61,251 bases of DNA, taken from assembly GCA_030697365.1 (NCBI GenBank), contig JAUYQH010000024.1:1-61251 (forward strand). Reading direction: 5' to 3'. This DNA is from Novosphingobium sp. Its GTDB lineage: Bacteria > Pseudomonadota > Alphaproteobacteria > Sphingomonadales > Sphingomonadaceae. Numbering within the stretch: position 1 is the stretch's first letter; each line of letters begins with the position of its first letter. Made by a program: the position numbers and the translations under genes. Shown here in pieces: positions 8,745-18,106 of this stretch. The notes under the pieces were generated by a model. That model worked only from the letters and a program-made list of their open reading frames with translations. It had not been told where the DNA came from and did no database searches.

Positions 8745-8779
8745 ACCAGTCGGGACGGAATCCGCCCGGCCCGACTGGT
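8745..8779 (+). terminator. Ten-bp hairpin after the receptor gene
   Basis: ACCAGTCGGG (8745-8754) and CCCGACTGGT (8770-8779) form a perfect stem with a 15-base loop, 27 bases after the receptor stop. No T-run follows, so it may be a partial terminator or an mRNA-stabilising structure that separates receptor from enzyme levels rather than a simple terminator. Confidence 0.45.
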
Positions 8780-8843
8780 CCTAACGGGAACACACCCAAG
8801 GCAGTCTCGTCCGATGCCATCGGATGGCAGGAGTATCTGGAGC

Positions 8844-9506
8844 ATGGCCTTTACGCTCATCAATGCACGGCCCAGTCCGTTCGGTCGCAAGGTCGCGATC
8901 GTGATGCGCGAAAAGGGCATCGCATACGACACCCGCTTCGACGTACCCTGGGGCGACGAGACTTGCACCCCGCAATACAGTCCGCTCGAACAGTTGCCGA
9001 TCCTGATCACCGAGCAAGACGAAAATATCTACGATTCCGCCTACATCCTCGATTGGCTAGAGGCTCGCTTTCCCGTCCCGGCGCTTCTGCCGGCTGAACC
9101 TGACGCCCGCCTGAACGCGCAGAAGCGGCGGATGCTGGGTGAGCGACTGATGGAAGTCGTCCAGGCGCTGGTGTTCGAAATGCTCCGTCCCGAACCGAGC
9201 GCCCCCTGGATCGACCGCCAGACCCGCAAGGTCCGGGGCGCGCTGGGGGAACTGGAGCGGCTTTATGGCGATCATGCCCCGCGCGGCGATACGCGACCGG
9301 ACCTGGGCGACATTGCCGTTGCCACCACTCTGCTGGGAATCGAATTTGCGCTCACCTCCGGGCTCAGTCCCGACATCGCCGTCCTTCGCTGGCGGGAGGG
9401 CCATCCGACATTGGACAGCGCGGTGTCGGCGCTCGAAGCCCGCCCGTCGTTCGCCGCCACCCGGCCGCAGATGATGGAAGTCGATTTACAGGCCACTGTT
9501 GCCTGA
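8844..9506 (+). CDS. Glutathione S-transferase family protein
   Basis: This 220-residue cytosolic protein has an N-terminal thioredoxin-fold GST domain, with Ser11 or Ser/Pro near RPSPFGRKV as the likely glutathione-activating region, cis-Pro in QLPIL, and YDSAYILDWLE for the gamma-glutamyl site. A helical C-terminal domain with the conserved LGDIAVATTL segment follows. In a catabolic cluster such enzymes isomerise or open rings, cleave ethers or detoxify epoxides; which applies here is unknown. Upstream GGCAGGAG supports the ATG at 8844. Confidence 0.88.
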   Translation: MAFTLINARPSPFGRKVAIVMREKGIAYDTRFDVPWGDETCTPQYSPLEQLPILITEQDENIYDSAYILDWLEARFPVPALLPAEPDARLNAQKRRMLGERLMEVVQALVFEMLRPEPSAPWIDRQTRKVRGALGELERLYGDHAPRGDTRPDLGDIAVATTLLGIEFALTSGLSPDIAVLRWREGHPTLDSAVSALEARPSFAATRPQMMEVDLQATVA

Positions 9507-9524
9507 AAAGCGTTTCGTTCCGGT

Positions 9525-9547
9525 GCGTTGAGGCTGACGCTTAACGC
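9525..9547. promoter_or_regulatory. Inverted repeat upstream of the monooxygenase operon
   Basis: GCGTTGAG (9525-9532) and CTTAACGC (9540-9547) are inverted arms matching at seven of eight positions with a seven-base spacer, about 50 bases before the luciferase-like gene. It could be an operator or a small hairpin. It does not match the GTCAAC-N6-GTTGAC operator. Confidence 0.3.
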
Positions 9548-9596
9548 CCGCCTATCTCGATCGATGCCGGTCAGGGTGCATAGCAGGAGAATTTGG

Positions 9597-10790
9597 ATGT
9601 CAGGAAAGCTTCGTTTCGGCGCGTTTTGCGGTCCGCATCACCCGTTGAATGAAAACCCGACCCTGGCCCTGCAGCGCGATCTCGAACTGGCCGAGCACCT
9701 CGATTACCTCGGCTTCGACGAACTGTGGTACGGCGAGCACCATTCCGCCGGCTGGGAACTGATCGCCAGCCCGGAACTCATGATTGCGGCAGCGGCGCAG
9801 CGCACCAGCCGGATCAGGCTCGGTTCGGCCGTCACTTCGGTGCCGTACCATCATCCGCTGATGACCGCGGAGCGCTACAGCCAGCTCGATCACATGACCC
9901 GCGGCCGGGTGATGCTGGGCATGGGTCCGGGGTCCTTGGCATCCGACGCCAAGATGATGGGGATCGCCGTCGCCAAGCAGCGCGACATGATGGACGAGGC
10001 GATCGACGTGCTCGCCCGCCTGATGCGCGGCGAGACCGTTACCGCAAAAACCGAATGGTTCACGCTCGACAATGCACGGATCCAGATGACGCCTTACACG
10101 CGGCCCTGCATCGAGATGATTTCCGCGAGCACGGTATCGCCCACCGGATCGCGCGCGGCGGGCCGCAACGGCATCGGCATGCTGTCCTTCGGCGCCACGT
10201 CCGGCGGGGCGTTCGATGCACTGTCATCGAACTGGGCGATCGCCGAGGAAATCGCCAAGGCCAATGGCAAGACGGTCGACCGCAAGAACTGGCGGCTCGT
10301 GGCGCCGATGCATATCGCGCCGACGCGCGAACAGGCCCGCGAGGAAGTCAAATTCGGGATCGACGGCTGGGCGGATTATCTGCGCGAAGTGGCCGCGCTG
10401 CCGATCGCTCCGGGCGGCGGCGACGTGATCGACGCCTTGCTCAGCTCCAACATGGCGGTGATCGGTACGCCGGACGATGCGGTTGCCCAGATCCGCCGCC
10501 TCCAGAAGCAGTCCGGCGGCTTCGGCACGCTGGTCCTGTTCGCCCACAACTGGGCTGACTGGGCGCACACCAAGCGTTCTTACGAGATGTTCGCCCGCTT
10601 CGTCATGCCGCAGATCGACGACATGGTCGATAACCGCGTCGTGTCCGAGGCCGAGTGCCGCGCTGCCCGCCCCGAACTGGCCGGACAGATCGGAGCCGCG
10701 ATCCAGGACCGCATCCAGCGTCACATCGACGAGCAGGGCGCGAAGAACATCAGTCCGGACCTCATCGCCGCACTGCCGAAGCGCGGCTGA
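9597..10790 (+). CDS. LLM-class flavin-dependent monooxygenase
   Basis: This 397-residue member of the bacterial luciferase-like family resembles proteins annotated as limonene 1,2-monooxygenase. Family features are the opening LRFGAFCGPHHP, the ELWYGEHHS segment and LGMGPGS for flavin/phosphate binding. It would use reduced FMN supplied by a separate reductase; none is seen nearby. It starts the long plus-strand operon, with GCAGGAGA before the ATG. Together with the Baeyer-Villiger enzyme it gives the pathway two oxygenation steps. The substrate is unknown. Confidence 0.9.
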   Translation: MSGKLRFGAFCGPHHPLNENPTLALQRDLELAEHLDYLGFDELWYGEHHSAGWELIASPELMIAAAAQRTSRIRLGSAVTSVPYHHPLMTAERYSQLDHMTRGRVMLGMGPGSLASDAKMMGIAVAKQRDMMDEAIDVLARLMRGETVTAKTEWFTLDNARIQMTPYTRPCIEMISASTVSPTGSRAAGRNGIGMLSFGATSGGAFDALSSNWAIAEEIAKANGKTVDRKNWRLVAPMHIAPTREQAREEVKFGIDGWADYLREVAALPIAPGGGDVIDALLSSNMAVIGTPDDAVAQIRRLQKQSGGFGTLVLFAHNWADWAHTKRSYEMFARFVMPQIDDMVDNRVVSEAECRAARPELAGQIGAAIQDRIQRHIDEQGAKNISPDLIAALPKRG

Positions 10791-10871
10791 CGCGGCGCCA
10801 AGCGGGATCGCGCAGGGCCAAGCATCGGGCAGGGACGGCGGGGCGCAAGGTGCTTCGCCGCTCCCCTCCCG

Positions 10872-12863
10872 ATGCTCCCCATCCACAGTCAGATCGAGTC
10901 GAAAGCCGTGATTTCAGGCACCACATCCCCGCCCGCAGATACCTCATGGCTGGCCACGGCAATCGGCGCGGCCAATGTTCCGACCTTGGCCTGCATCCTG
11001 GTCCAGCTCACCGGTGATCGCCGCTGGATCGAAGGTCGCTACATCCCGAGCCGCACGCGTGGCCTCGAAGACAATGACGACGGCGGGCTGCCTGAGGCGG
11101 TCCAGCAAGAGATCAGGGACGCGGCGCTGGATGCCCTGACGGCGTGGTTCAACGGTCGCCCCTTGGCGCTGCCCGACCCGTCAGACGACCTCCTGCTCGA
11201 AATGATGAGCGTGACCCTGGGGGAAAAGATCCCCTCGCAATACGCGTCCATCATCCGGCATGAACTACGCCTGTCACCCGGGCAGGACGAAGTGGTCGCA
11301 CCCCCTCCCGGGTTCAGCGCCTTGATCATCGGCGCCGGGATTTCGGGACTGTGCGCGGCGGTTCAGCTGGCGGCCGCCAACGTCCCCTACACAATCGTCG
11401 AAAGGCGCGAAGACATCGGCGGGGTATGGTTCGACAACCGCTATCCCGGCGCGGCCTGCGATGTCCCCAGCCATCTCTATTCCTTCTCGTTCGCGCCCTA
11501 TCCGTGGTCGCGCTATTTTGCCGGCAGCCGGGAAATCCATCGCTACCTCGAACATGTTGCAGACGAGTTCGATATCCGCCGCCACATCCGTTTCGGCGTC
11601 GAGGTCATCGAGGCGCGGTTCGACGAGGGCAGCGGCACCTGGCAGGCCGACGTGCACACTAAAGCCGGGGTCCGCGAAACCCTGCACGCCAACATCGTCA
11701 TCAGCGGGGTTGGCGCTTTCAACAAACCGCGAATCCCCGACGTTCCGGGGCTCGAGCTATTCGAGGGCCCCAGTGTCCACACGGCTCGCTATCCCGACCA
11801 AGGGCTTGATCTGAAGGGGCGCGACGTCGTGCTGGTCGGCAATGGCGCCAGCGCGATGCAGGTCGCACCGGCTATCGTCCCTGAGGTCGGTTCGCTCACA
11901 ATCGTCCAGCGTACCCCGCAATGGGTCGCGCCGTTTCCCAAGTTCAAGCAACCTATCCCCAGCCCGCTACAGGAACTGCTGCAGTCGGTCCCGCTCTATC
12001 GACTGTGGTATCGCCTGCGGCTGAGCTGGGCGTTCAACGACAAGTTGTACGATGCACTGCAGCAGGATCCGGCGTGGCAGGGCGGAGGTCGCTCGATCAA
12101 TGCGATTAACGACGCTCATCGCCGCCACCTGACCTCGTACATGAAGTCGGAACTGGGGGATCATCAGGACCTGCTGCCCGAGGTTCTGCCGGATTATCCG
12201 CCGTTCGGGAAACGGATGCTGCTCGACAACGGCTGGTTCCGCGCGCTCACCCGCGACCATGTCCACCATGTCAACGGATCGGTGGTGGAAGTAAGGCCCC
12301 ACAGCGTCGTCACCAGCGATGGCGTGGAGCGCAAGGCCGATGCCATCATCTGGGCGACCGGATTCGACGTGGTCAACCTGCTGGCGCCAATGAAGATCAC
12401 CGGGATCGGCGGACGCGACATTCACGAGGACTGGGATGGCGACGATGCGCGGGCCTATCTCGGCACGGTCGTGCCGGGCTATCCCAACCTGTTTTGCCTC
12501 TACGGCCCCAACACCCAGTTCGGCCACGGCGGCAGCCTGATCACCGTGCTCGAACGGCAGATGCATTACGTGATGTCGTTGCTGGAGCAGATGTTCGCCG
12601 CCAAGATCGCGACCGTCGATGTCCGCCAGGATGTGCACGATGCCTATAATGTCGAGGTCGACAGCATCCATTCGCGGATGATCTGGACGTATCCGGGCGT
12701 CGAAAACTACTGCCAGAACTCCAAGGGCCGCATCGTCGTCAACAATCCGTTCCGCATCGTTGACGTGTGGCAGATGACCGAGACGGCGCGACTTTCCGAC
12801 TACACCTGTACGTCGCTTGTCGCGGATGCTGCGCCGACCGCCAGGGCGGGCCAAGCGCCATGA
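10872..12863 (+). CDS. Baeyer-Villiger flavin monooxygenase, long HAPMO-like form
   Basis: This 663-residue FAD/NADPH enzyme should insert oxygen beside a ketone to give an ester or lactone. Two Rossmann motifs are present, GAGISG (154-159) and GNGASA (323-328), flanking the Baeyer-Villiger fingerprint FEGPSVHTARYP (297-308). An N-terminal extension of about 145 residues is typical of 4-hydroxyacetophenone-monooxygenase-like proteins. The start is uncertain: the ATG at 10872 has a weak ribosome site and a GTG at 10908 is possible. Its stop overlaps the next gene (ATGA). Confidence 0.92.
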   Translation: MLPIHSQIESKAVISGTTSPPADTSWLATAIGAANVPTLACILVQLTGDRRWIEGRYIPSRTRGLEDNDDGGLPEAVQQEIRDAALDALTAWFNGRPLALPDPSDDLLLEMMSVTLGEKIPSQYASIIRHELRLSPGQDEVVAPPPGFSALIIGAGISGLCAAVQLAAANVPYTIVERREDIGGVWFDNRYPGAACDVPSHLYSFSFAPYPWSRYFAGSREIHRYLEHVADEFDIRRHIRFGVEVIEARFDEGSGTWQADVHTKAGVRETLHANIVISGVGAFNKPRIPDVPGLELFEGPSVHTARYPDQGLDLKGRDVVLVGNGASAMQVAPAIVPEVGSLTIVQRTPQWVAPFPKFKQPIPSPLQELLQSVPLYRLWYRLRLSWAFNDKLYDALQQDPAWQGGGRSINAINDAHRRHLTSYMKSELGDHQDLLPEVLPDYPPFGKRMLLDNGWFRALTRDHVHHVNGSVVEVRPHSVVTSDGVERKADAIIWATGFDVVNLLAPMKITGIGGRDIHEDWDGDDARAYLGTVVPGYPNLFCLYGPNTQFGHGGSLITVLERQMHYVMSLLEQMFAAKIATVDVRQDVHDAYNVEVDSIHSRMIWTYPGVENYCQNSKGRIVVNNPFRIVDVWQMTETARLSDYTCTSLVADAAPTARAGQAP

Positions 12864-13624
12864 CCGATCCCGTCCTGATCGAACAGCACGGCGCGGTGCT
12901 GGTCATTACGATCAACCGCGCCCGCCAGCGCAATGCCGTAAACCGCGCGGTTTCTGAAGCGATTGCGGGAGCGCTGGACACGCTGGATGCGCGCGACGAC
13001 CTGCGCGTTGGCGTGTTGACCGGCCAGGACGGCACCTTCTGTTCGGGCATGGACCTGAAGGCCTTCGTCGCTGGCGAACGGCCGGAACTCGAAGGCCGCG
13101 GGTTTGGCGGGCTGACCGAAAAATCGCCGTTCAAGCCCCTGATCGCCGCGGTCGAAGGCTATGCTCTGGCCGGTGGATGCGAACTGGCGCTCGCCTGTGA
13201 TCTGATCGTCGCGGCGGACGACGCATGGTTCGGTCTGCCTGAAGTGGCACGGGGCCTTGTGGCCGGATCGGGCGGGCTGGTGCGCTTGCCGCAACGCATC
13301 CCGCCTGCGATTGCGCTTGAATATGCGCTGACGGGCGAGCGAATGGCCGCGCCGGTGGCCCATAAGTGGGGCCTGGTAAACCGGCTGGCGCCAACCGGCG
13401 GTGCGCTGGCGGAGGCGCTGCGCCTTGCCGGACAGATCGCCGCCAATGCTCCGCTGTCCGTAGCGATGACCAAGCGCATCGTCACCGAATCCGCGGACTG
13501 GCCGATGGCCGGTATCTGGGAACGGCAGCGCCCGCTCGCCGAAGCGGTCATCGGATCGCAAGACGCCCAAGAGGGCGCGCGCGCCTTTGCCGAGAAGCGC
13601 GTGCCGGTCTGGCGCGGCAAGTAG
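12860..13624 (+). CDS. Enoyl-CoA hydratase/isomerase family protein
   Basis: This standard-length crotonase (254 residues) has the oxyanion-hole segment FCSGMDLKAF, the GGCELALACDL loop with its Glu, and GLPEVARGL carrying the second catalytic Glu. The usual GAGGTQRL is replaced by GSGGLVRLPQR, seen in subgroups other than classical short-chain hydratases, so isomerase or hydrolase activity is possible. The start overlaps the monooxygenase stop. It would act after the acyl-CoA dehydrogenase in the same operon. Confidence 0.9.
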   Translation: MTDPVLIEQHGAVLVITINRARQRNAVNRAVSEAIAGALDTLDARDDLRVGVLTGQDGTFCSGMDLKAFVAGERPELEGRGFGGLTEKSPFKPLIAAVEGYALAGGCELALACDLIVAADDAWFGLPEVARGLVAGSGGLVRLPQRIPPAIALEYALTGERMAAPVAHKWGLVNRLAPTGGALAEALRLAGQIAANAPLSVAMTKRIVTESADWPMAGIWERQRPLAEAVIGSQDAQEGARAFAEKRVPVWRGK

Positions 13625-13665
13625 CGCAGCGGCCGATGGACAGAACTTTGAAACAGGAACGGGCC

Positions 13666-14511
13666 ATGACCGATCGAATGGCGGTTTTGGGCGGCGGCAC
13701 GATGGGCGTCGGCATCGCCTATGTGGCGGCGCAGGCAGGTTATCTTGTGCTGCTCGTCGAGCCCGACGATCGCCGGGTCAATACGCTTTGGGCGACCATC
13801 CGGGACGCGGTCGCATCGGCGATCGGACGCGGTAAGATGGATACAGCCCAGGGCGATGCGCTGATCGGCCGCATTACCCGCGTTGCATCGATCGAATTGC
13901 TGCCCGAGGGGCTCGACCTCATCGTGGAATCGGTGCCGGAGCGGCTCGACCTCAAGCTCGACGTGCTGTCCCGCGCCGCGGCGCGTGGCCCACGCCTTCT
14001 CGCCAGCAATACCAGTGCGCTGTCGATTGACCGGCTGGCCGGGGCCGTGGCCGATCCGCAAGCTTTTCTCGGAATGCATTTCTTCAACCCGGTGTGGTCG
14101 CTCAAACTGGTCGAACTGGTTCGCGGCGCTGTCACTTCAGAGGCCGCACTCGAACTGGCGCGCAGTTTCGTCGTCCGGTTGGGCAAGGAATCGCTGACGG
14201 TGCGCGACGTACCTGGCTTTGCGACCAGCCGCCTCGATCTGATCGCATCGCTCGAGGCGATGCGCATGCTCGAAAGCGGCGTCGCCAGCGCCGAGGATAT
14301 CGATCGCGCCGCTGTGCTCGCCTATCGCCATCCGGTCGGACCGCTGCGCCTCAGCGATATCGTCGGGCTCGATGTCCGGCTGGATATCGCCCGCACTTTG
14401 GAAGCCGCGCACGGCGTCCGCTTTGCACCACCTGCGTTGCTCGTTCGAATGGTCGAAGAAGGAAGGCTGGGCGCAAAATCGGGCCAGGGCTTTTTTACCT
14501 GGCCCGCGTGA
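13666..14511 (+). CDS. 3-hydroxyacyl-CoA dehydrogenase
   Basis: This 281-residue protein resembles 3-hydroxybutyryl-CoA dehydrogenase (HbdA/PaaH type). The NAD motif GGGTMGVGIA is at the N-terminus, NTSALSI follows, the catalytic His is in MHFFNPV and the partner Glu in KLVELVRG. The C-terminal domain ends with the usual GAKSGQGFF. It oxidises a 3-hydroxyacyl-CoA to the 3-keto form using NAD. The ATG at 13666 has AGGA upstream; two nearby in-frame ATGs are possible. No thiolase follows, which leaves the BKACE as the local cleaving enzyme. Confidence 0.92.
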   Translation: MTDRMAVLGGGTMGVGIAYVAAQAGYLVLLVEPDDRRVNTLWATIRDAVASAIGRGKMDTAQGDALIGRITRVASIELLPEGLDLIVESVPERLDLKLDVLSRAAARGPRLLASNTSALSIDRLAGAVADPQAFLGMHFFNPVWSLKLVELVRGAVTSEAALELARSFVVRLGKESLTVRDVPGFATSRLDLIASLEAMRMLESGVASAEDIDRAAVLAYRHPVGPLRLSDIVGLDVRLDIARTLEAAHGVRFAPPALLVRMVEEGRLGAKSGQGFFTWPA

Positions 14512-14538
14512 AACCGCTCAAGAGAGGAAATACCCGAG

Positions 14539-15720
14539 ATGTCCGGTGAACCGATGTTCTTTTCGCCCCTCGTGGATACCGCCGATCATCACCGTGCGTT
14601 GCGCGAAAGCGTGGGCAAACTGGTCGGCAAATACGGCCGCAAATATTTCCAGGAGATGGTGGCCAAGGGCACCCAGCCCGATGCGCTGTGGAAGGAACTG
14701 GGCGAGGCCGGCTTTCTTGGCGTGCACATCTCGCAAGACTATGGCGGCAGCGGCGGCGGGCTGGCCGAACTGTATATCGTGATCGAGGAATGCGCTGCGC
14801 AGGGCTGCCCGATGCTTTCGCTCGTGATTGCGTCGATCTGCGCGCCGATCATCGAAGGCTTCGGGTCCAAGGAACTGAAGGACAAGTGGTTGCCGGGCAT
14901 CGCCAACGGCTCGCTCAAGATGGCGTTCGGGATCACCGAGCCGGATGCCGGTTCCAACACGCACAAGGTGACCACCACCGCGCACCGGACGGACAAGGGC
15001 TGGGTCCTCAACGGGGCGAAGTATTGGACATCGGGCATCGACGAATCCGAAGCGGTGATGGTGGTTGCGCGCGATGGCGACATCGCGGTCGAAGCGGGCC
15101 GTTCGGCACTGTCGTTGTTCGTCGTGCCTACCGATACGCCGGGCATAACCCTGCAACAGATCGATGCCGCTGTGCGGACCACGGAGCGTCAGTTTTTCGT
15201 GTTCTTCGACAATGTCGAACTGGCCCCCGAAGCGCTGATCGGCGAACGCGGCGCCGGGCTCAAGCAGGTATTCGTCGGGCTGAACCCGGAACGCGTCTCG
15301 GCGGCGGCGATCAACAACGGGATTTCGCGCTTTGCGATCAATCAGGCAGCGCAATATGCCCGCGATCGCAGCGTGTGGAAGACCCCGATCGGCGCGCACC
15401 AGGGCGTCGCCCATCCGCTCGCCGAAGCCTATATCGGGGTCCAGGCCGCCCGCCTGCTGGCGGTTCGCGCCGCAGACCTCTACGATCAGGGCGAAGACGC
15501 AGCGGAGGCTGCCAATATGGCCAAGTTCTCGGCTGCCGAATCTTCGCTGAAGGCACTGGACCAGGCGATCCAGGTGCACGGCGGCAACGGCCTCTCGTTC
15601 GAATACGGGCTGGCGGACCTGTGGTTTATCGCCCGTCTCCACAAGACCGCGCCGGTCAGCCGCGAAATGATCCTGAACTATGTGGCGCAGCATAGCTTGG
15701 GCCTGCCCAAGAGCTATTGA
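14539..15720 (+). CDS. Acyl-CoA dehydrogenase
   Basis: This 393-residue FAD enzyme has the family signature AFGITEPDAGSNT for substrate and flavin binding, the middle beta domain (GAKYWTSG), and the C-terminal helical bundle with QIHGGNG-like VHGGNGLSFEYG. The catalytic Glu is not in the usual short-chain position that I can assign with certainty. It introduces the 2,3-double bond, passing electrons to ETF. AGAGAGGAAA precedes the start, and it sits two bases before the acyl-CoA ligase gene. Confidence 0.93.
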   Translation: MSGEPMFFSPLVDTADHHRALRESVGKLVGKYGRKYFQEMVAKGTQPDALWKELGEAGFLGVHISQDYGGSGGGLAELYIVIEECAAQGCPMLSLVIASICAPIIEGFGSKELKDKWLPGIANGSLKMAFGITEPDAGSNTHKVTTTAHRTDKGWVLNGAKYWTSGIDESEAVMVVARDGDIAVEAGRSALSLFVVPTDTPGITLQQIDAAVRTTERQFFVFFDNVELAPEALIGERGAGLKQVFVGLNPERVSAAAINNGISRFAINQAAQYARDRSVWKTPIGAHQGVAHPLAEAYIGVQAARLLAVRAADLYDQGEDAAEAANMAKFSAAESSLKALDQAIQVHGGNGLSFEYGLADLWFIARLHKTAPVSREMILNYVAQHSLGLPKSY

Positions 15721-15722
15721 AC

Positions 15723-17267
15723 ATGGCGCAGCACCTTGTCGATCTGCTGCGGCGTTTCGCTTCGGAAACACCCGACGCGCCGTGCCTCGCCCACGAGGCC
15801 ACGCTGTTGAGCTTTGCCGAACTTGATAGCAGGAGCAACCGCGTTGCGAACGCGCTCGTGGCGGATGGAATCGGGGCGGGAGACCGGATAGCGATCCTCG
15901 ATCGCACGGCGCCGGAGACTTACGAACTGTTTTTCGCCTGCGCCAAGATCGGCGCCATCATGATGCCCCTGAACTGGCGGCTGTCGGCGCGCGAGATCGC
16001 GGGTATCGTTGCTGACGGAAGCCCGTCGGCGATGCTGGTCGTTCCAGATCTTCTGCCGCTGTTGGGGGAGGTCGCTAGCCGTCCCCGCCAGATCGAGCTG
16101 GGCGCACCCTATGCCGCGTGGCGCGATGCGGCGAGCGACATCGATCCGGCCAAGCCGCAGGCCGCTGGCGACCCGTTGCTGCTGCTCTATACCTCGGGCA
16201 CCACGGGCGCGCCGAAAGGGGTGATGCTCACCCATGAAGGTCATGCCTACAATGGCCGCATCGCTGGGGAAGCGTGGGACTTCTCGCAAGACAGCGTGAA
16301 TCTGGTGGCGATGCCGCTGTTTCACATTGGTGGCATCGGCTATGGCATGATGGCGCTCAGCCAGGGCGGTCATACCGTGCTTATGCAGCAGCCCGACCCG
16401 GCGCTGGTGATGGACCTGATCGCTCGCCACCGAGTCACCCATGCGTTCTTCGTGCCCACCGTGATCCAGCGCCTGGTCGAGCACGCGGAACAGGGCGGCA
16501 CGGTCCCGACCGGCCTCGAGTACATGATCTACGGCGCCTCACCGATCGGTGAAAGCATCCTCAGGAGGGCGATGAAGGCCTTCGGATGCCGCTTCACCCA
16601 TGCCTATGGCATGACCGAAACCAGCGGCACCGTCGTCACGCTGCCGCCGCAAGACCACGATCCCGATGGACCCAACCCGGGACGCCTGCGATCCTGCGGC
16701 AAGCCGCTGCCGTGGGTCGATCTCGCGTTGATAAACCCGGCGACGGGCGAGCCGGTCGCGACCGGCGAGGTTGGCGAGATCCGGATCAAGTCGCCGATGA
16801 ACATGCTGGGATATTGGCACAAGCCTGCTGAAACGGCGGCGACGATCACCCCCGGCGGGTGGCTGTGCACGGGCGATGCAGCCTGGCAGGATGCCGACGG
16901 CTATGTGTATATCCATGACCGCTACAAGGACATGATCGTGTCGGGCGGCGAGAACATCTACCCGGCCGAACTCGAAAACGTGCTGCTGGCGCATCCGCAG
17001 GTTGGCGAAATCGCGGTGATCGGCACGTCGCATCCGCGTTGGGGGGAGACGCCACGGGCCTATGTCATCCCCAGGGGCGACACGGCGCCGAGCGAAGCGG
17101 AACTGATCGCATTCACCCGCGAACGTCTGGCACACTACAAGTGCCCGACGTCGGTGGTGTTCGTCGCGGCACTGCCGCGCAATGCGTCGGGCAAGCTGCT
17201 CAAGCGCGACCTGCGCTTGCTCGACCAGCAACGGGCCGACGACGCCAAGCCGCCGACCGTCGGATAA
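15723..17267 (+). CDS. Acyl-CoA synthetase (class I adenylate-forming)
   Basis: This 514-residue ligase activates a carboxylic acid with ATP and CoA. It has the phosphate loop LLYTSGTTGAPKG, the AYGMTETSG motif, the GWLCTGDAA/DRYKDMIVSGGENIYP hinge region, and the catalytic Lys in NASGKLLKRDL. It belongs to the fatty-acid/cyclohexane-carboxylate-like ligases; the acid used is unknown. The ATG at 15723 follows the dehydrogenase stop directly; a TTG at 15717 would overlap it. It commits the ring-opened acid to the CoA steps. Confidence 0.93.
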   Translation: MAQHLVDLLRRFASETPDAPCLAHEATLLSFAELDSRSNRVANALVADGIGAGDRIAILDRTAPETYELFFACAKIGAIMMPLNWRLSAREIAGIVADGSPSAMLVVPDLLPLLGEVASRPRQIELGAPYAAWRDAASDIDPAKPQAAGDPLLLLYTSGTTGAPKGVMLTHEGHAYNGRIAGEAWDFSQDSVNLVAMPLFHIGGIGYGMMALSQGGHTVLMQQPDPALVMDLIARHRVTHAFFVPTVIQRLVEHAEQGGTVPTGLEYMIYGASPIGESILRRAMKAFGCRFTHAYGMTETSGTVVTLPPQDHDPDGPNPGRLRSCGKPLPWVDLALINPATGEPVATGEVGEIRIKSPMNMLGYWHKPAETAATITPGGWLCTGDAAWQDADGYVYIHDRYKDMIVSGGENIYPAELENVLLAHPQVGEIAVIGTSHPRWGETPRAYVIPRGDTAPSEAELIAFTRERLAHYKCPTSVVFVAALPRNASGKLLKRDLRLLDQQRADDAKPPTVG

Positions 17268-17277
17268 GGCGCAAGAT

Positions 17278-18093
17278 ATGACCGGCACCATCAGCCCCAT
17301 CGCCCGCCTGCTGCGCGGCTTCGCCATCGATTTCCTGACCGCGCACAACGCCGCTGCGGCAGAATGGGTGATGGATCCCGCCTATTGCCTGTCGATCGGC
17401 GGACATCTGCTCGACGGGCGGGATAGCACCTACCTTCCCGCCACGCTGGCCCAGCTCGAACAGTTTCCGGGCCTGTGCGTCACCGTTCACGATGTCATCA
17501 TGGGTGAAGACGCGATGGCGTTGCGCTTTACCGAGCATGGCGTTTCGATCCGCGTTCCTGGCCATGCCGCTGCCTGGGGGGGGATCACGCTGTTCCGGAT
17601 CAGCGAGGGTCGTCTGCGCCAAGGGTGGGCCGAGGAAGACTATTTCGCCCGCAAGCGGCAGTTGAAATCGGGCTTGTGCGACAAGATCCTGCCCCCGCAC
17701 CAGAGTCCCTGGGACAAGCCTGTTGAGGCACCGAACACCGCCACCGAATCGGTCGCCCGTGACTTTCTGGCTGTCCCCGGCGCGCTTCTGGAACGGCAGA
17801 ATGTCGAGACGATCTGCTCGGGCGGCCCGGCGTTCGGCCAGTTGATCGTGCCCACCGGCCTGACCATCAGCACGCTGTTCACCGCCGGCAACCGCGCGGC
17901 GTTCCACGTTGCTTGTCACGGCAGTTACGCAGGCGGATTTGCCGACATAGACCCGGCATTCATCGGTCAACCGGTCACGCTCCTGATGGCCGGTATGATG
18001 ACGCTGGATGAAAAAGGCGACGTATCGCGCGTACAGGTCTCGGCCGACCGGCTGGGCCTGCATCGCAAGCTTCTCGACACGTCCCGTCTCTGA
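17278..18093 (+). CDS. Double SnoaL/NTF2-like domain protein
   Basis: This 271-residue protein looks like two SnoaL-like (NTF2-fold) halves in tandem. The first contains the typical FPGLCVTVHDVIMGEDAMAL and the aromatic stretch around RLRQGWAEEDYF; the second follows residue 140. SnoaL folds catalyse aldol or ester cyclisations, isomerisations and hydrations in cavities lined by His/Asp. It is in the operon 13 bases before BKACE, so an isomerase, dehydratase or lactone-handling role is plausible. No active site can be assigned by eye. Confidence 0.72.
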   Translation: MTGTISPIARLLRGFAIDFLTAHNAAAAEWVMDPAYCLSIGGHLLDGRDSTYLPATLAQLEQFPGLCVTVHDVIMGEDAMALRFTEHGVSIRVPGHAAAWGGITLFRISEGRLRQGWAEEDYFARKRQLKSGLCDKILPPHQSPWDKPVEAPNTATESVARDFLAVPGALLERQNVETICSGGPAFGQLIVPTGLTISTLFTAGNRAAFHVACHGSYAGGFADIDPAFIGQPVTLLMAGMMTLDEKGDVSRVQVSADRLGLHRKLLDTSRL

Positions 18094-18106
18094 CCGCGAG
18101 AGGAAT

